This document shows positions 14,078-21,055 of a DNA stretch of 21,565 nt, one piece after another. The number at the start of each line of letters is the position of its first letter. Position 1 is the first letter of the stretch. This DNA is from a virus. Location of the stretch: positions 1 through 21,565 of the IMG/VR virus record IMGVR_UViG_3300037185_000024. One strand, given 5' to 3'. Both the position numbers and the translations under genes were made by a program. The notes under the pieces were generated by a model. It made no database searches and had not been told where the DNA came from. It saw nothing but the letters and a program-made list of their open reading frames with translations.

Positions 14078-14120
14078 GTTGCGGAAACCCCTATCCCTTT
14101 AGGGTAGGGGAGGAGCAACG
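14077..14120 (+). repeat. Left-end hairpin of the tnpB element
   Basis: Outer stem CGTTGC (14077-14082) with GCAACG (14115-14120); inner stem CCCCTA + CCC (14088-14097, one bulged T) with GGG + TAGGGG (14102-14110); loop TTTA. The apex CCCTTTAGGG is repeated exactly in the right-end hairpin. Subterminal imperfect hairpins without terminal inverted repeats are the mark of IS200/IS605 elements. Confidence 0.75.
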
Positions 14121-14192
14121 ACATCCTTTCTGTAAAATATATTGACTTTCTTTGATTGTTTTGATACTCTCACTATATGTATTACTGAAACA

Positions 14193-15326
14193 ATGAAAAC
14201 ATACAATATCAAGTTGATTTTTGAGAAAGATGAGGACAAACAATCTCTCATCAACTCACTCGCCTTGAAGCGTGATGCTTTCAACGTCATATCCATTATC
14301 CGCTTTGGAATGAAGACCTGTAATGGCATTATGCCTCTTCACCAACGCTCCTACGACTTGGTTCGTAAGCAGTTCCCCGCCCTTCCCAGCCAGTTCGTAA
14401 TCAAGGCAGAGCAAGACGTAATCTCCAAGTATAAGACCATCCGTGCCAATCACCACAAGATTGAGGAACCAGTCAAAACTAATCGTCTCAATATCCAACT
14501 TGATAAACGTATCTATACTTGGATTGGACAAGACGCCATCAAACTCACCACGATGGATGGACGTATCACTGCCAAACTCTCCAAGTATGATAAGGTCAAT
14601 GAACTCTTTGAGAAGTTCCCGCTCCAAGACCCATCGCTCTTTGTGAGAGATACTGATGTCTTTCTGTCAGTTGTGTTTGACGATACAACCAAACCACTCA
14701 ACGGAACCAAGACCATCGGTATAGATTTAGGTCTCAAGCGTCTCATTGCTACGAGTGAAGGAAACATCGTCAAAGGAAACGACTTCAATAAGCATAAGCG
14801 AAAGATACGTTGGAACAAACGCAAACTTCAAGGCAAACTTTCTCACTCTGCCCGAACCAAACTCAAAACGTTGAGACGCAGAGAATACCATTTCTCAAAG
14901 AACTACACACACCACATTGTCAATGACCTATTGACAACTTCCGCAAACATACTGGTCTTGGAAGACCTTTCCAAAATCAAGTCCAAATCCAAAGGAAAGC
15001 GGTTCAACAACCGATTATCCCAAGTCCCATTTTTCACGCTCAAAACCATATTGACCTACAAGGCACTCGCTCTCGGTAAGAGAGTGGAAGTCGTTTGTCC
15101 TCACTACACCAGCCAACTTGACTATCGGGGTCTTGACAATGGCAGTCGTAAAGGATGTAGGTATTATGCCATTGACGGAAAAGTATTAGACGCAGACCTA
15201 AACGCATCTAATAACATTGGACTTCGGTATAACAAACACTCCATTACGTGCTCCGCACTTGATGGACAGGTGAAAGTCAAATCACCAATCGTCTCTGTCA
15301 GTCAGAGGCAAGCACCGACCCTTTAG
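14193..15326 (+). CDS. tnpB: TnpB RNA-guided nuclease (IS200/IS605 family)
   Basis: 377 residues, a normal length. RuvC residues are present: D178 in IGIDLG, E257 in LVLEDL and D335 in DADLNASNNIG. The zinc-ribbon cysteines between TSQ and the last motif are replaced (TSQLDYRG ... GCRYYAIDG), as in a known subgroup of these proteins. TnpB proteins are ancestors of Cas12 and cut DNA next to a target motif, guided by an RNA made from the element's right end; this helps keep the element in place. Start ATG 14193 (MKTYNIKL) is preferred to the upstream TTG at 14142, which adds 17 unlike residues. The stop lies inside the right-end hairpin. The gene appears intact. Confidence 0.93.
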   Translation: MKTYNIKLIFEKDEDKQSLINSLALKRDAFNVISIIRFGMKTCNGIMPLHQRSYDLVRKQFPALPSQFVIKAEQDVISKYKTIRANHHKIEEPVKTNRLNIQLDKRIYTWIGQDAIKLTTMDGRITAKLSKYDKVNELFEKFPLQDPSLFVRDTDVFLSVVFDDTTKPLNGTKTIGIDLGLKRLIATSEGNIVKGNDFNKHKRKIRWNKRKLQGKLSHSARTKLKTLRRREYHFSKNYTHHIVNDLLTTSANILVLEDLSKIKSKSKGKRFNNRLSQVPFFTLKTILTYKALALGKRVEVVCPHYTSQLDYRGLDNGSRKGCRYYAIDGKVLDADLNASNNIGLRYNKHSITCSALDGQVKVKSPIVSVSQRQAPTL

Positions 15327-15331
15327 GGTCG
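15316..15331 (+). repeat. Right-end hairpin of the tnpB element
   Basis: Stem CGACCC with GGGTCG around loop TTTA; it contains the tnpB stop codon and shares CCCTTTAGGG with the left hairpin. In characterised relatives the guide RNA ends at this end and its guide matches the next genomic bases, here starting near 15344. Confidence 0.7.
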
Positions 15332-15343
15332 TGTGTATTTGAC

Positions 15344-15621
15344 TACAGTTCAAACAACTCCTATATTCTCCTTTTAATTGAGAATCGTCTTTACATTTAC
15401 GACATATGATATTTTTATTTTGGGATTGGTTCCTATTCTTTTTATTTTTATGATAAACTAATCCATTACATTTCGGACATATTCTCACCCATTTCTTTTT
15501 TTCTCCAATAATAGTCCATGTTTCGCTTATTGATGCGTTTTTTATGTTTTTGATAATACCTGTTTTGTCTAATTCTTCGTTTTTCATCTTTTTCTTTTTT
15601 TGATTTAGATTTTCTTCCCAT
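15344..15621 (-). pseudogene. N-terminal remnant of a homing endonuclease, cut by the tnpB element and frameshifted
   Basis: From ATG 15621 a 51-residue frame encodes an MGR module (MGRKSKSKKEK, RYY at 21-23, YYWRKK at 37-42) and stops at 15466-15468. A frame one base ahead then encodes a zinc ribbon, WVRICPKC.....HKNKKNRNQ...ICRKC, resembling that of the endonuclease at 7373-8212 (RVCPSC...HTNIKNRN...LCLSC), and a YRSCLNC segment that runs into the tnpB element. Removing one A from the A7 run (T run 15496-15502 on the plus strand) would join the frames. The zinc-ribbon frame has an ATG of its own (MKNEEL), so it could be read separately. The remainder of the gene is at 13904-14077. Confidence 0.7.
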
Positions 15622-15665
15622 AACAATAAATATAACGTAGAATGATAAAACGTAGAAAAATATTA
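15622..15665 (-). promoter_or_regulatory. Conserved upstream element of endonuclease genes (copy C)
   Basis: Minus strand: ACGTTTTAT with its GTTTTAT beginning 30 bases before the ATG at 15621, then TTCTACG and TTATATTTATTG next to the start. It matches the elements at 671-710 and 10461-10499, here with a three-base insertion (GTTTTATCATTC against GTTTTATTC). Confidence 0.45.
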
Positions 15666-15694
15666 ACTATTTCTTGTTGGTATTATAAACGATA

Positions 15695-16393
15695 TCATAG
15701 TTGTTTTTTTATGAACCAATGAACGCCATTTGGATGTATTTTGAATTGTTCTTCTAGTTTGTTTTCTTCTACAAAAGTAAGAACAGCACTCCTGACACCT
15801 GCCCAAGTCCAATCGTCACCAAACATTACACCACCTGTCTTGACCAAAGGCCAATATTCTTTGCAATCATAATATACATCAATATCTTCGTGTGAGGCAT
15901 CAATGTATATAAGGTCAGCTTCTACTTTGACCTTATTTTTTATCTTATTTCTTAAAATTAAAGAACCTAATTTAGATGTTTTTACTAACGGTATAATATT
16001 TTTTTCCAGTTTGTTTTCTATTACATTTTTAACAAATTGATGATAAATGGTTGGATAACCATTAACTTGCCAAGAACATTCTTCTGGTGGTTCTGTATCT
16101 CTTTCAACCCACCCATAATCATCACCTGATAACCACATATCAACACAAATAATTCTAAAATCTTTTCCTAATGATTGAGCAGCCTTTCCCATTATAACTG
16201 CTGAATAACCAAGGAATGACCCAATTTCTATTATGAGACTGGGATTGATTTGGTTTACTAAATTGGTGAGAATGTCTGGTACAGGCATACTGCCGGGCCT
16301 AAGATAGTATTTGTATTTCTCAACAGGAAAGTTTTCGTAATAAGGCTTTCGGTTGAGTATGCTATCCAGTATTTTTAGGTCTTTTTCTTCCAT
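15695..16393 (-). CDS. Class I SAM-dependent methyltransferase (Methyltransf_24-like)
   Basis: 232 residues. Motif I is IIEIGSFLGYSAV (54-66); an acidic residue ends the second strand (CVDMW, D85); YIDASHE (163-169) and MFGDDW (190-195) form the metal- and substrate-site pattern of small-molecule O-methyltransferases. The likely role is methylation of a sugar in the glycan made by its neighbours. Start ATG 16393 is chosen because AAGGAAAG lies 8 bases upstream and it sits one base after the previous stop; the longer frame to 16483 would run inside the previous gene. It is the last cassette gene before the endonuclease/tnpB insertion. Part of the gene (around 15900-16020) is more AT-rich than the rest. 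Confidence 0.85.
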   Translation of the reverse strand: MEEKDLKILDSILNRKPYYENFPVEKYKYYLRPGSMPVPDILTNLVNQINPSLIIEIGSFLGYSAVIMGKAAQSLGKDFRIICVDMWLSGDDYGWVERDTEPPEECSWQVNGYPTIYHQFVKNVIENKLEKNIIPLVKTSKLGSLILRNKIKNKVKVEADLIYIDASHEDIDVYYDCKEYWPLVKTGGVMFGDDWTWAGVRSAVLTFVEENKLEEQFKIHPNGVHWFIKKQL

Positions 16394-16394
16394 A

Positions 16395-17303
16395 TTAAAT
16401 CTTTCCTTGTATTCTATCAGCTTTACACTGTTCGGCAAATTTTTGTATTTCTTGGTTGTAGAACGCAGCAGCATTGTCTGCAAACTGTTTCTTTCTTCCT
16501 ACACAGAACGGGATGTAATCTTTGTAAGCATTATGAAGTTCAAATTTGTAACTCTGTGTAACAACCAAATTCTTTACCAAATACTGTTGAACATCAACAC
16601 CCATCTGGTTCATTATTCTACAAGCATCCATTAGAAATGTGTCATCAAATCCGTAAGGGCCGAAAGCGTCTGGAACGCCTACATATGCTAGTAAGTCAGA
16701 AGAAATTAGATTGAACCATCCACCACCCATCTTGAAGACGGGCATCACCGCAACTGAAATTTCACCGTAGTCTTTTGTGAATACTTCAAATTGGTCGTAT
16801 GACAAATCATTGCTAAATTGTTTGTAGTGATCATTGACCAATACATCCCAAGAATTATCCCACAACCAAGTGCATTGTGGTGAAATGATGTAGTATTTCT
16901 TCTTAATCATTTTAGCCGCTTCCATGATGTATTTCAACGTGGTGTTAGGATAAAACATATCGTTATCAAGATAGAGAAAGTTATCACACGCAGAAGAATA
17001 CTTTTTGATAGAGTTTCTTCGTTTATCATCTATACCCAAGCACTTGTTATCACTATCAACATCAAAGATTGGATTAGCCCATTCTGCTACTTGTTTTACT
17101 TTTTCAAACCTATCAATGAAATAGTTTTTATGAATTTCAGCTATACCCCAATCTGTAAGTTCACCGTTAACATTAAGAGTAGCATCTATTACTATTTCAT
17201 CGGTTTTGTCTAGGTATGCACTATTTTTTCGTAGTTCAAACATTTGGTGTTCAAATCTATCAATTTCATATGGTAATACGTGGATTATTATATGTGTCTT
17301 CAT
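16395..17303 (-). CDS. Putative GT-A type glycosyltransferase
   Basis: 302 residues. A strand THIIIHVLPYEIDRFE opens the protein, and FLYLDNDMFYP (109-119) gives a DxD motif at the end of a strand, as in GT-A enzymes. GGGWFNLIS and FGPYGFDDTFLMDA supply the later acidic motif expected near the acceptor site. The exact family is unknown to me. It starts 6 bases after the upstream methyltransferase stop (17310) and ends one base before the next methyltransferase start, so it is an internal operon gene. Function by analogy: transfer of a sugar in glycan assembly. Confidence 0.65.
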   Translation of the reverse strand: MKTHIIIHVLPYEIDRFEHQMFELRKNSAYLDKTDEIVIDATLNVNGELTDWGIAEIHKNYFIDRFEKVKQVAEWANPIFDVDSDNKCLGIDDKRRNSIKKYSSACDNFLYLDNDMFYPNTTLKYIMEAAKMIKKKYYIISPQCTWLWDNSWDVLVNDHYKQFSNDLSYDQFEVFTKDYGEISVAVMPVFKMGGGWFNLISSDLLAYVGVPDAFGPYGFDDTFLMDACRIMNQMGVDVQQYLVKNLVVTQSYKFELHNAYKDYIPFCVGRKKQFADNAAAFYNQEIQKFAEQCKADRIQGKI

Positions 17304-17309
17304 AATTAT

Positions 17310-17942
17310 TTAGTTTAATGATTTATTCCATTTCTTGATTACAACAAGGCTACGATAAAATGTTATACTCTCAATCCACTTTTCAGTATATGATAGTGGC
17401 ATATTAACAACGCCAGCAAAGCCATCAAAAGTTTTTCCATGTAACATTACTTCATCAATTAAAATTTTTGTAAAATCTATACCTGTCTGATTGCCTACGT
17501 TCCAAGTATGCGTTGTATAGCTGGTGTGCATATCTTCAATGAAGTAAAGTCCACCGGGTGCCAATAACTGAAAGGCTACAAGGAAAGTATCTATTTGATG
17601 CTTCCATACATGACTGCCATCGTCAATAATAACAGTCAATGGATTGTTTTCGTCAGCAATTTTCTCAAGTAAATCTTGGTCTGTCTGAGAACCGATATAA
17701 ACTTTCTTCCTACCGCCTTCATATTTGGCACATTTAGGGTTTATATCAAGACCGATAATATTTGCTTTTGGAAAGTATTCTTCCCAAAGACGCAGAGAGA
17801 TACCTAGTTGAACGCCAATCTCAAGTAAGTTTATTGATTTGTCTCTAAGAGGCGAAAGGTATCTATCGTAAATCGGAATGTAGTCCTGCCCAAGCTTTTC
17901 ACAATTACCAATATCAATTGCTAATTCTACTAGTGTTTTCAT
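17310..17942 (-). CDS. SAM-dependent methyltransferase, macrocin O-methyltransferase (MycE)-like
   Basis: 210 residues. NLLEIGVQLGISLRLWEEYFP (39-58 region) is motif I plus the following helix, GLDINP (64-69) the second strand, VIIDDGSHVWKHQI (104-117) the DDGSH metal/catalytic block, and GGLYFIEDMHTSY (130-142) the later acidic strand. This set is characteristic of the MycE/CmcI-type sugar O-methyltransferases. In context it would methylate a hydroxyl of a glycan sugar. The ATG overlaps the stop of the fucosyltransferase gene by ATGA, so the two are translationally coupled. Confidence 0.85.
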   Translation of the reverse strand: MKTLVELAIDIGNCEKLGQDYIPIYDRYLSPLRDKSINLLEIGVQLGISLRLWEEYFPKANIIGLDINPKCAKYEGGRKKVYIGSQTDQDLLEKIADENNPLTVIIDDGSHVWKHQIDTFLVAFQLLAPGGLYFIEDMHTSYTTHTWNVGNQTGIDFTKILIDEVMLHGKTFDGFAGVVNMPLSYTEKWIESITFYRSLVVIKKWNKSLN

Positions 17943-18712
17943 ACTATTTCTACTTTATGTTTGTGTATCGTCCATTCTGGTAGATACAATCCGCTTACAT
18001 CATGGTCTTGTTTTGCTGGGCCAAACCAAGGGTCAGGAATTATTACAGTTCCTTGATTATTGTTCATATATGCACCCCACCAAGAAAATGTTGAATTAGC
18101 CAATACTAAATGTTTCATTTTGGTCATTAGATAGAGTTGAACGAACTTATCTTCGTCAACAAAAATTGCTTGTCCTTCAAACATACTTTTACAAGAAAAG
18201 TCGTCGGAGAAAATAAAAATTTGTTCTATATCTGGTATATGTTCCCAAGCAGTATAGTAATATTCATGAGATAATACACAATGATTGTTTTGTAACATTA
18301 GATAATCGCCTCTTCTAACACATATACCAACACTGTTGGGTGATATTACATATTTAAATGCTTTCGATACAATTTCATCGGTAAATTTGAAATATGTGTT
18401 GATCAACTCACTTCTTATATTATGGAAGTATTTGTAGTTCTGAAAGAATCCGTGTAGTTCTTGATTATCCACCAATGGTATAGGTGAATAAGTTCCAAAT
18501 TTCTTTTCGTTATATTTGTTTGGTAAACTTACGTCTTTTTTCTTGAAAGGATAGGAGAACCCTTCTAACTCCATAGGTATATTACCACGATGCCCCGCAT
18601 ACGCATAGGTAGGGACAACAAACTCCGTACCAACAGCCCTAGCAACATTAATCGCGGTGGCTATTTGATACAAATGATTTCCAAGTCTTCCGTTGCATGT
18701 GCAAGCTATCAT
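17939..18712 (-). CDS. Alpha-1,2-fucosyltransferase-like glycosyltransferase (GT11)
   Basis: 257 residues, slightly short for the family (about 280-300). All main GT11 blocks are visible: NGRLGNHLYQ (7-16), LHGFFQNYKYF (86-96), ICVRRGDYL (130-138), FIFSDD (166-171) and LANSTFSWWGAYM (204-216). The HxRRGD-like block binds GDP-fucose; here the histidine position is C131. The enzyme adds L-fucose, usually alpha-1,2, to a terminal sugar. No GDP-fucose synthesis gene is in the window, so the donor must come from the host or genes elsewhere. It overlaps both neighbours by ATGA and is part of the coupled cassette. Confidence 0.9.
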   Translation of the reverse strand: MIACTCNGRLGNHLYQIATAINVARAVGTEFVVPTYAYAGHRGNIPMELEGFSYPFKKKDVSLPNKYNEKKFGTYSPIPLVDNQELHGFFQNYKYFHNIRSELINTYFKFTDEIVSKAFKYVISPNSVGICVRRGDYLMLQNNHCVLSHEYYYTAWEHIPDIEQIFIFSDDFSCKSMFEGQAIFVDEDKFVQLYLMTKMKHLVLANSTFSWWGAYMNNNQGTVIIPDPWFGPAKQDHDVSGLYLPEWTIHKHKVEIV

Positions 18713-19356
18713 AACTGATATAACAAAATGTCTATAAATTGGTCGGTAGAAACTAGGTTCAATACTTCTGATATCCTAAGAGCAAACTCTGGGTATTTTA
18801 TGTCTAATGGAGCTTTCAGAGTCTCTTGTTGGCCCTTCATTACTATACCTACTCCCCAATCTGTATCTACTGTAAACATAGATAAGTCTGACCTAGTAAT
18901 TCGAAAATGTGCAAAGGCTCTCCATACATCACCATTCCAAGCCCGTTGAAATCCAAAATTTTTCTTCTTGGGTCCATTAGGCCAGTGTTCAGGGTCGGTT
19001 ATGTCATAATCTTCAACGTCCTGATGTAATTCTGTTGGTGGATTACAGTCGTGCATAATAACTACGCCACCATCATTAACGTGGTCTAATGAATTGTTAA
19101 CGTCTTTGATTACTTGTTGACTTAGATGCAATCCATCAATAAAAATTATGTCATATTTTTGGTCTTTTGATATTGTCTTGAAAAAGTCATCGGAAGTTAA
19201 TTTATAAGTAGCATTCCAATTTGGTGCTGGGTCAATAGACACTCTATTTGGAATTTGAATTCTTGCAAAATTAGTTCCACCCTCTAATCCTATTTCTGCA
19301 TAGGATTGGGCATTCATTTTCAACGCTAGTAAATTTATGATTTCTGTTCTGAGCAT
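18709..19356 (-). CDS. Class I SAM-dependent methyltransferase
   Basis: 215 residues. Motif I YAEIGLEGGTNF (19-30), the second strand ending VSIDPAP (39-45), DIIFIDGLHLSQQV (69-82) and VVIMHDCNP (98-106) give the Methyltransf_24-like order with a D/H-rich site. The C-terminal half contains WNGDVWRAFAHF and a short domain without assigned role. It is different in sequence from the other two methyltransferases here. The start lies 22 bases inside the upstream glycosyltransferase gene and the stop overlaps the fucosyltransferase start by ATGA. Confidence 0.82.
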   Translation of the reverse strand: MLRTEIINLLALKMNAQSYAEIGLEGGTNFARIQIPNRVSIDPAPNWNATYKLTSDDFFKTISKDQKYDIIFIDGLHLSQQVIKDVNNSLDHVNDGGVVIMHDCNPPTELHQDVEDYDITDPEHWPNGPKKKNFGFQRAWNGDVWRAFAHFRITRSDLSMFTVDTDWGVGIVMKGQQETLKAPLDIKYPEFALRISEVLNLVSTDQFIDILLYQL

Positions 19357-20231
19357 AACCTTATTAAGTGTTTGTATTTTTCTTTGTCAATGTTTGGCGG
19401 ATATGTTACAAACTGATATTGGTTGTGAGTAGGCATGAACCCCCATTTTTTGAAAAATCTTTCCGCTCCTCTTTGTTCATACATCTTTGACCTTTCGGAC
19501 CTTACGATTTCATCTGTAGGGAAGTTACTCTTGTCTGAACGACTGCCAAAGTGGAATACAACGGAATTAGAAGTCATGACAAACTTGAAACCTGCTAATT
19601 GCATACGAATGAACAAGTCACTATCTTCCCAGTATGCTGGTGCGAATATGGGGTCGTTGCCGCCAATATAATCCCAATCAGATTTACGAATAAGACCTGA
19701 TACGCCTTCTCCCTTTTCAACTTCTACATTTGGATTTAGTTTGGAGAATGCCTCAGCATATTCAATGAAATATGGTTCATTGAAATCTTTGTATGTATGG
19801 CCGAATTCTTCATAGGGGAATACTATCGTGCCGGGCCTTGACTCTTCTTTGAATAGGTTGGGTTGAAATCTTTGTGAACTAACCCACATAGCTTGACTCT
19901 TTCCATCAAAAACTTTCAATGCTTCCCAATCCCAATTTTTAGAAACGAACATGTCGGCGTGAAGGAACATGATAAATTCTGTTTCTACTCTCTTAGCACA
20001 GAAATTCATGCCTCCACCAATACCATTTGTATGTTCTTCATCGTTTTCTTGTGTATAAACCTTGAATTTGTATTTTAGATAGTTTTCTTTCAACCATTCA
20101 TCTGTTCCATCGGTACAATTTTCTGAATAAACAATAAAGGGTGCATCTTTATAGTATGAATAATCTCTAACAGAACGAATTGCTAACTTGAGATAATTCA
20201 AGTTGTTACACGTTCCTATACAAAATGTCAT
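19335..20231 (-). CDS. Family 2 glycosyltransferase
   Basis: About 298 residues. TFCIGTCNNLNYLKLAIRSV opens the GT-A fold, ENCTDGTDEW is the sugar-nucleotide loop, FLHADMF holds the DxD-like metal site and YWEDSDLF the catalytic-region acid. The segment GEGVSGLIRKSDW precedes the acceptor side. It shares this order with the enzyme at 12639-13907 but lacks the long C-terminal extension. Start 20231 is chosen because GGAAAG lies four bases upstream. ATG 20243 is also in frame, four codons earlier, three bases after the previous stop, but without a ribosome-binding site. Confidence 0.85.
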   Translation of the reverse strand: MTFCIGTCNNLNYLKLAIRSVRDYSYYKDAPFIVYSENCTDGTDEWLKENYLKYKFKVYTQENDEEHTNGIGGGMNFCAKRVETEFIMFLHADMFVSKNWDWEALKVFDGKSQAMWVSSQRFQPNLFKEESRPGTIVFPYEEFGHTYKDFNEPYFIEYAEAFSKLNPNVEVEKGEGVSGLIRKSDWDYIGGNDPIFAPAYWEDSDLFIRMQLAGFKFVMTSNSVVFHFGSRSDKSNFPTDEIVRSERSKMYEQRGAERFFKKWGFMPTHNQYQFVTYPPNIDKEKYKHLIRLCSEQKS

Positions 20232-20245
20232 TGGGCTTTCCATAT

Positions 20246-21055
20246 TTAGTATTTATGTGGTAAATGTGAGGATGATTGCATCACTACACCAAGGTAATTC
20301 TTGGACCAGTGTTCCAGTGTATATCCCCTTGATTTGAAATCATTATATTCTTGTAAATAGTGAAAGAACTTGAACAATGGTTCTATAGGCATAAGTGGTA
20401 TAGTTTTGTCTGTTAACAACCATTCACCATACCAAGTAAATTCACTATGCACCTGATTCACAAGGTCTGCAAATTTTAGTCCATTAGGTTTGAGATATTT
20501 TTCATCTAACGAAGACCAGACAGCATTAGACCATACAATGGGGCCGGGGCCAAAATCATACAAACGACCAGACCTATCGAAAAGAGTTTGAATAGGCAAT
20601 CTACATTCAGCAAATGACACTTGTGGGTCAAATCCCAGAACATCTATGTTCCTTGCTGTCCAAGAAAACAAATCTTTTTGTTCGTGCATTACAGTATATG
20701 GAATGTGATTATTTTCATCAAATATAAAATCTTTCAAATAAAATGGTCGGATAAAGTATGAATCAGAATCAATCATGACGTAGTTGTGACATAATCCTAA
20801 TTTCCAGAAACTTGATTTGATTGTTTGTTGTGTTACCCATGATTGTGCAAGTTTTTCTCCAAGAACGTCTTCATCAAGAACTAATGTGTAGTTGTTGGTT
20901 CCCAATACGTCTTTGAACAATTGAATATCCTCTTTTGGGACAGAGATATAAAAAGGAATATTGTCCTTATTGAACGAAACTACTGATTGCAGTAGAATTT
21001 TCGCCCTATCAACATCTTTGTTGTAGGATTTACAATATAGAATTAGTTCGTTCAT
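20246..21055 (-). CDS. DUF6492-like putative glycosyltransferase
   Basis: 269 residues. The beginning (LILYCKSYNKDVDRAKILLQ, then FNKDNIPFYISVP) and MIDSDSYFIRPF (94-105), with its DSDSY metal-type motif, fit the DUF6492 group of GT-A-like proteins from glycan clusters. The later GPGPIVWSNAVW and WYGEWLL blocks are typical acceptor-side segments. The activity has not been established in families I can name. The ATG overlaps the stop of the partial gene at 21052 by ATGA, and the next gene follows after a few bases, so it is coupled within the cassette. Confidence 0.65.
   Translation of the reverse strand: MNELILYCKSYNKDVDRAKILLQSVVSFNKDNIPFYISVPKEDIQLFKDVLGTNNYTLVLDEDVLGEKLAQSWVTQQTIKSSFWKLGLCHNYVMIDSDSYFIRPFYLKDFIFDENNHIPYTVMHEQKDLFSWTARNIDVLGFDPQVSFAECRLPIQTLFDRSGRLYDFGPGPIVWSNAVWSSLDEKYLKPNGLKFADLVNQVHSEFTWYGEWLLTDKTIPLMPIEPLFKFFHYLQEYNDFKSRGYTLEHWSKNYLGVVMQSSSHLPHKY

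Larger units (their letters stand above)
14078..15343 (+). mobile_element. IS200/IS605-family element carrying only tnpB (IS1341-like)
   Basis: About 1.27 kb bounded by hairpins at 14077-14120 and 15316-15331, containing tnpB and no tnpA, so it would need a transposase in trans. The left boundary is set by endonuclease coding sequence that ends at 14075-14077. The right boundary is placed after TTGAC (15339-15343), the pentamer used as right cleavage site by ISDra2; both are good to a few bases. G+C is visibly higher than the surroundings (28 of 60 in the row 14821-14880), suggesting recent arrival. It lies in the opposite orientation to the endonuclease gene it splits. Confidence 0.8.

Noticed and set aside
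14142-14192. TTG start for tnpB
   Set aside because: It adds residues unlike TnpB N-termini; the ATG at 14193 begins the typical sequence.
15282-15343. C-terminal tail of the zinc-ribbon fragment beyond 15344
   Set aside because: These codons are read from the right end of the tnpB element and are not part of the original endonuclease.
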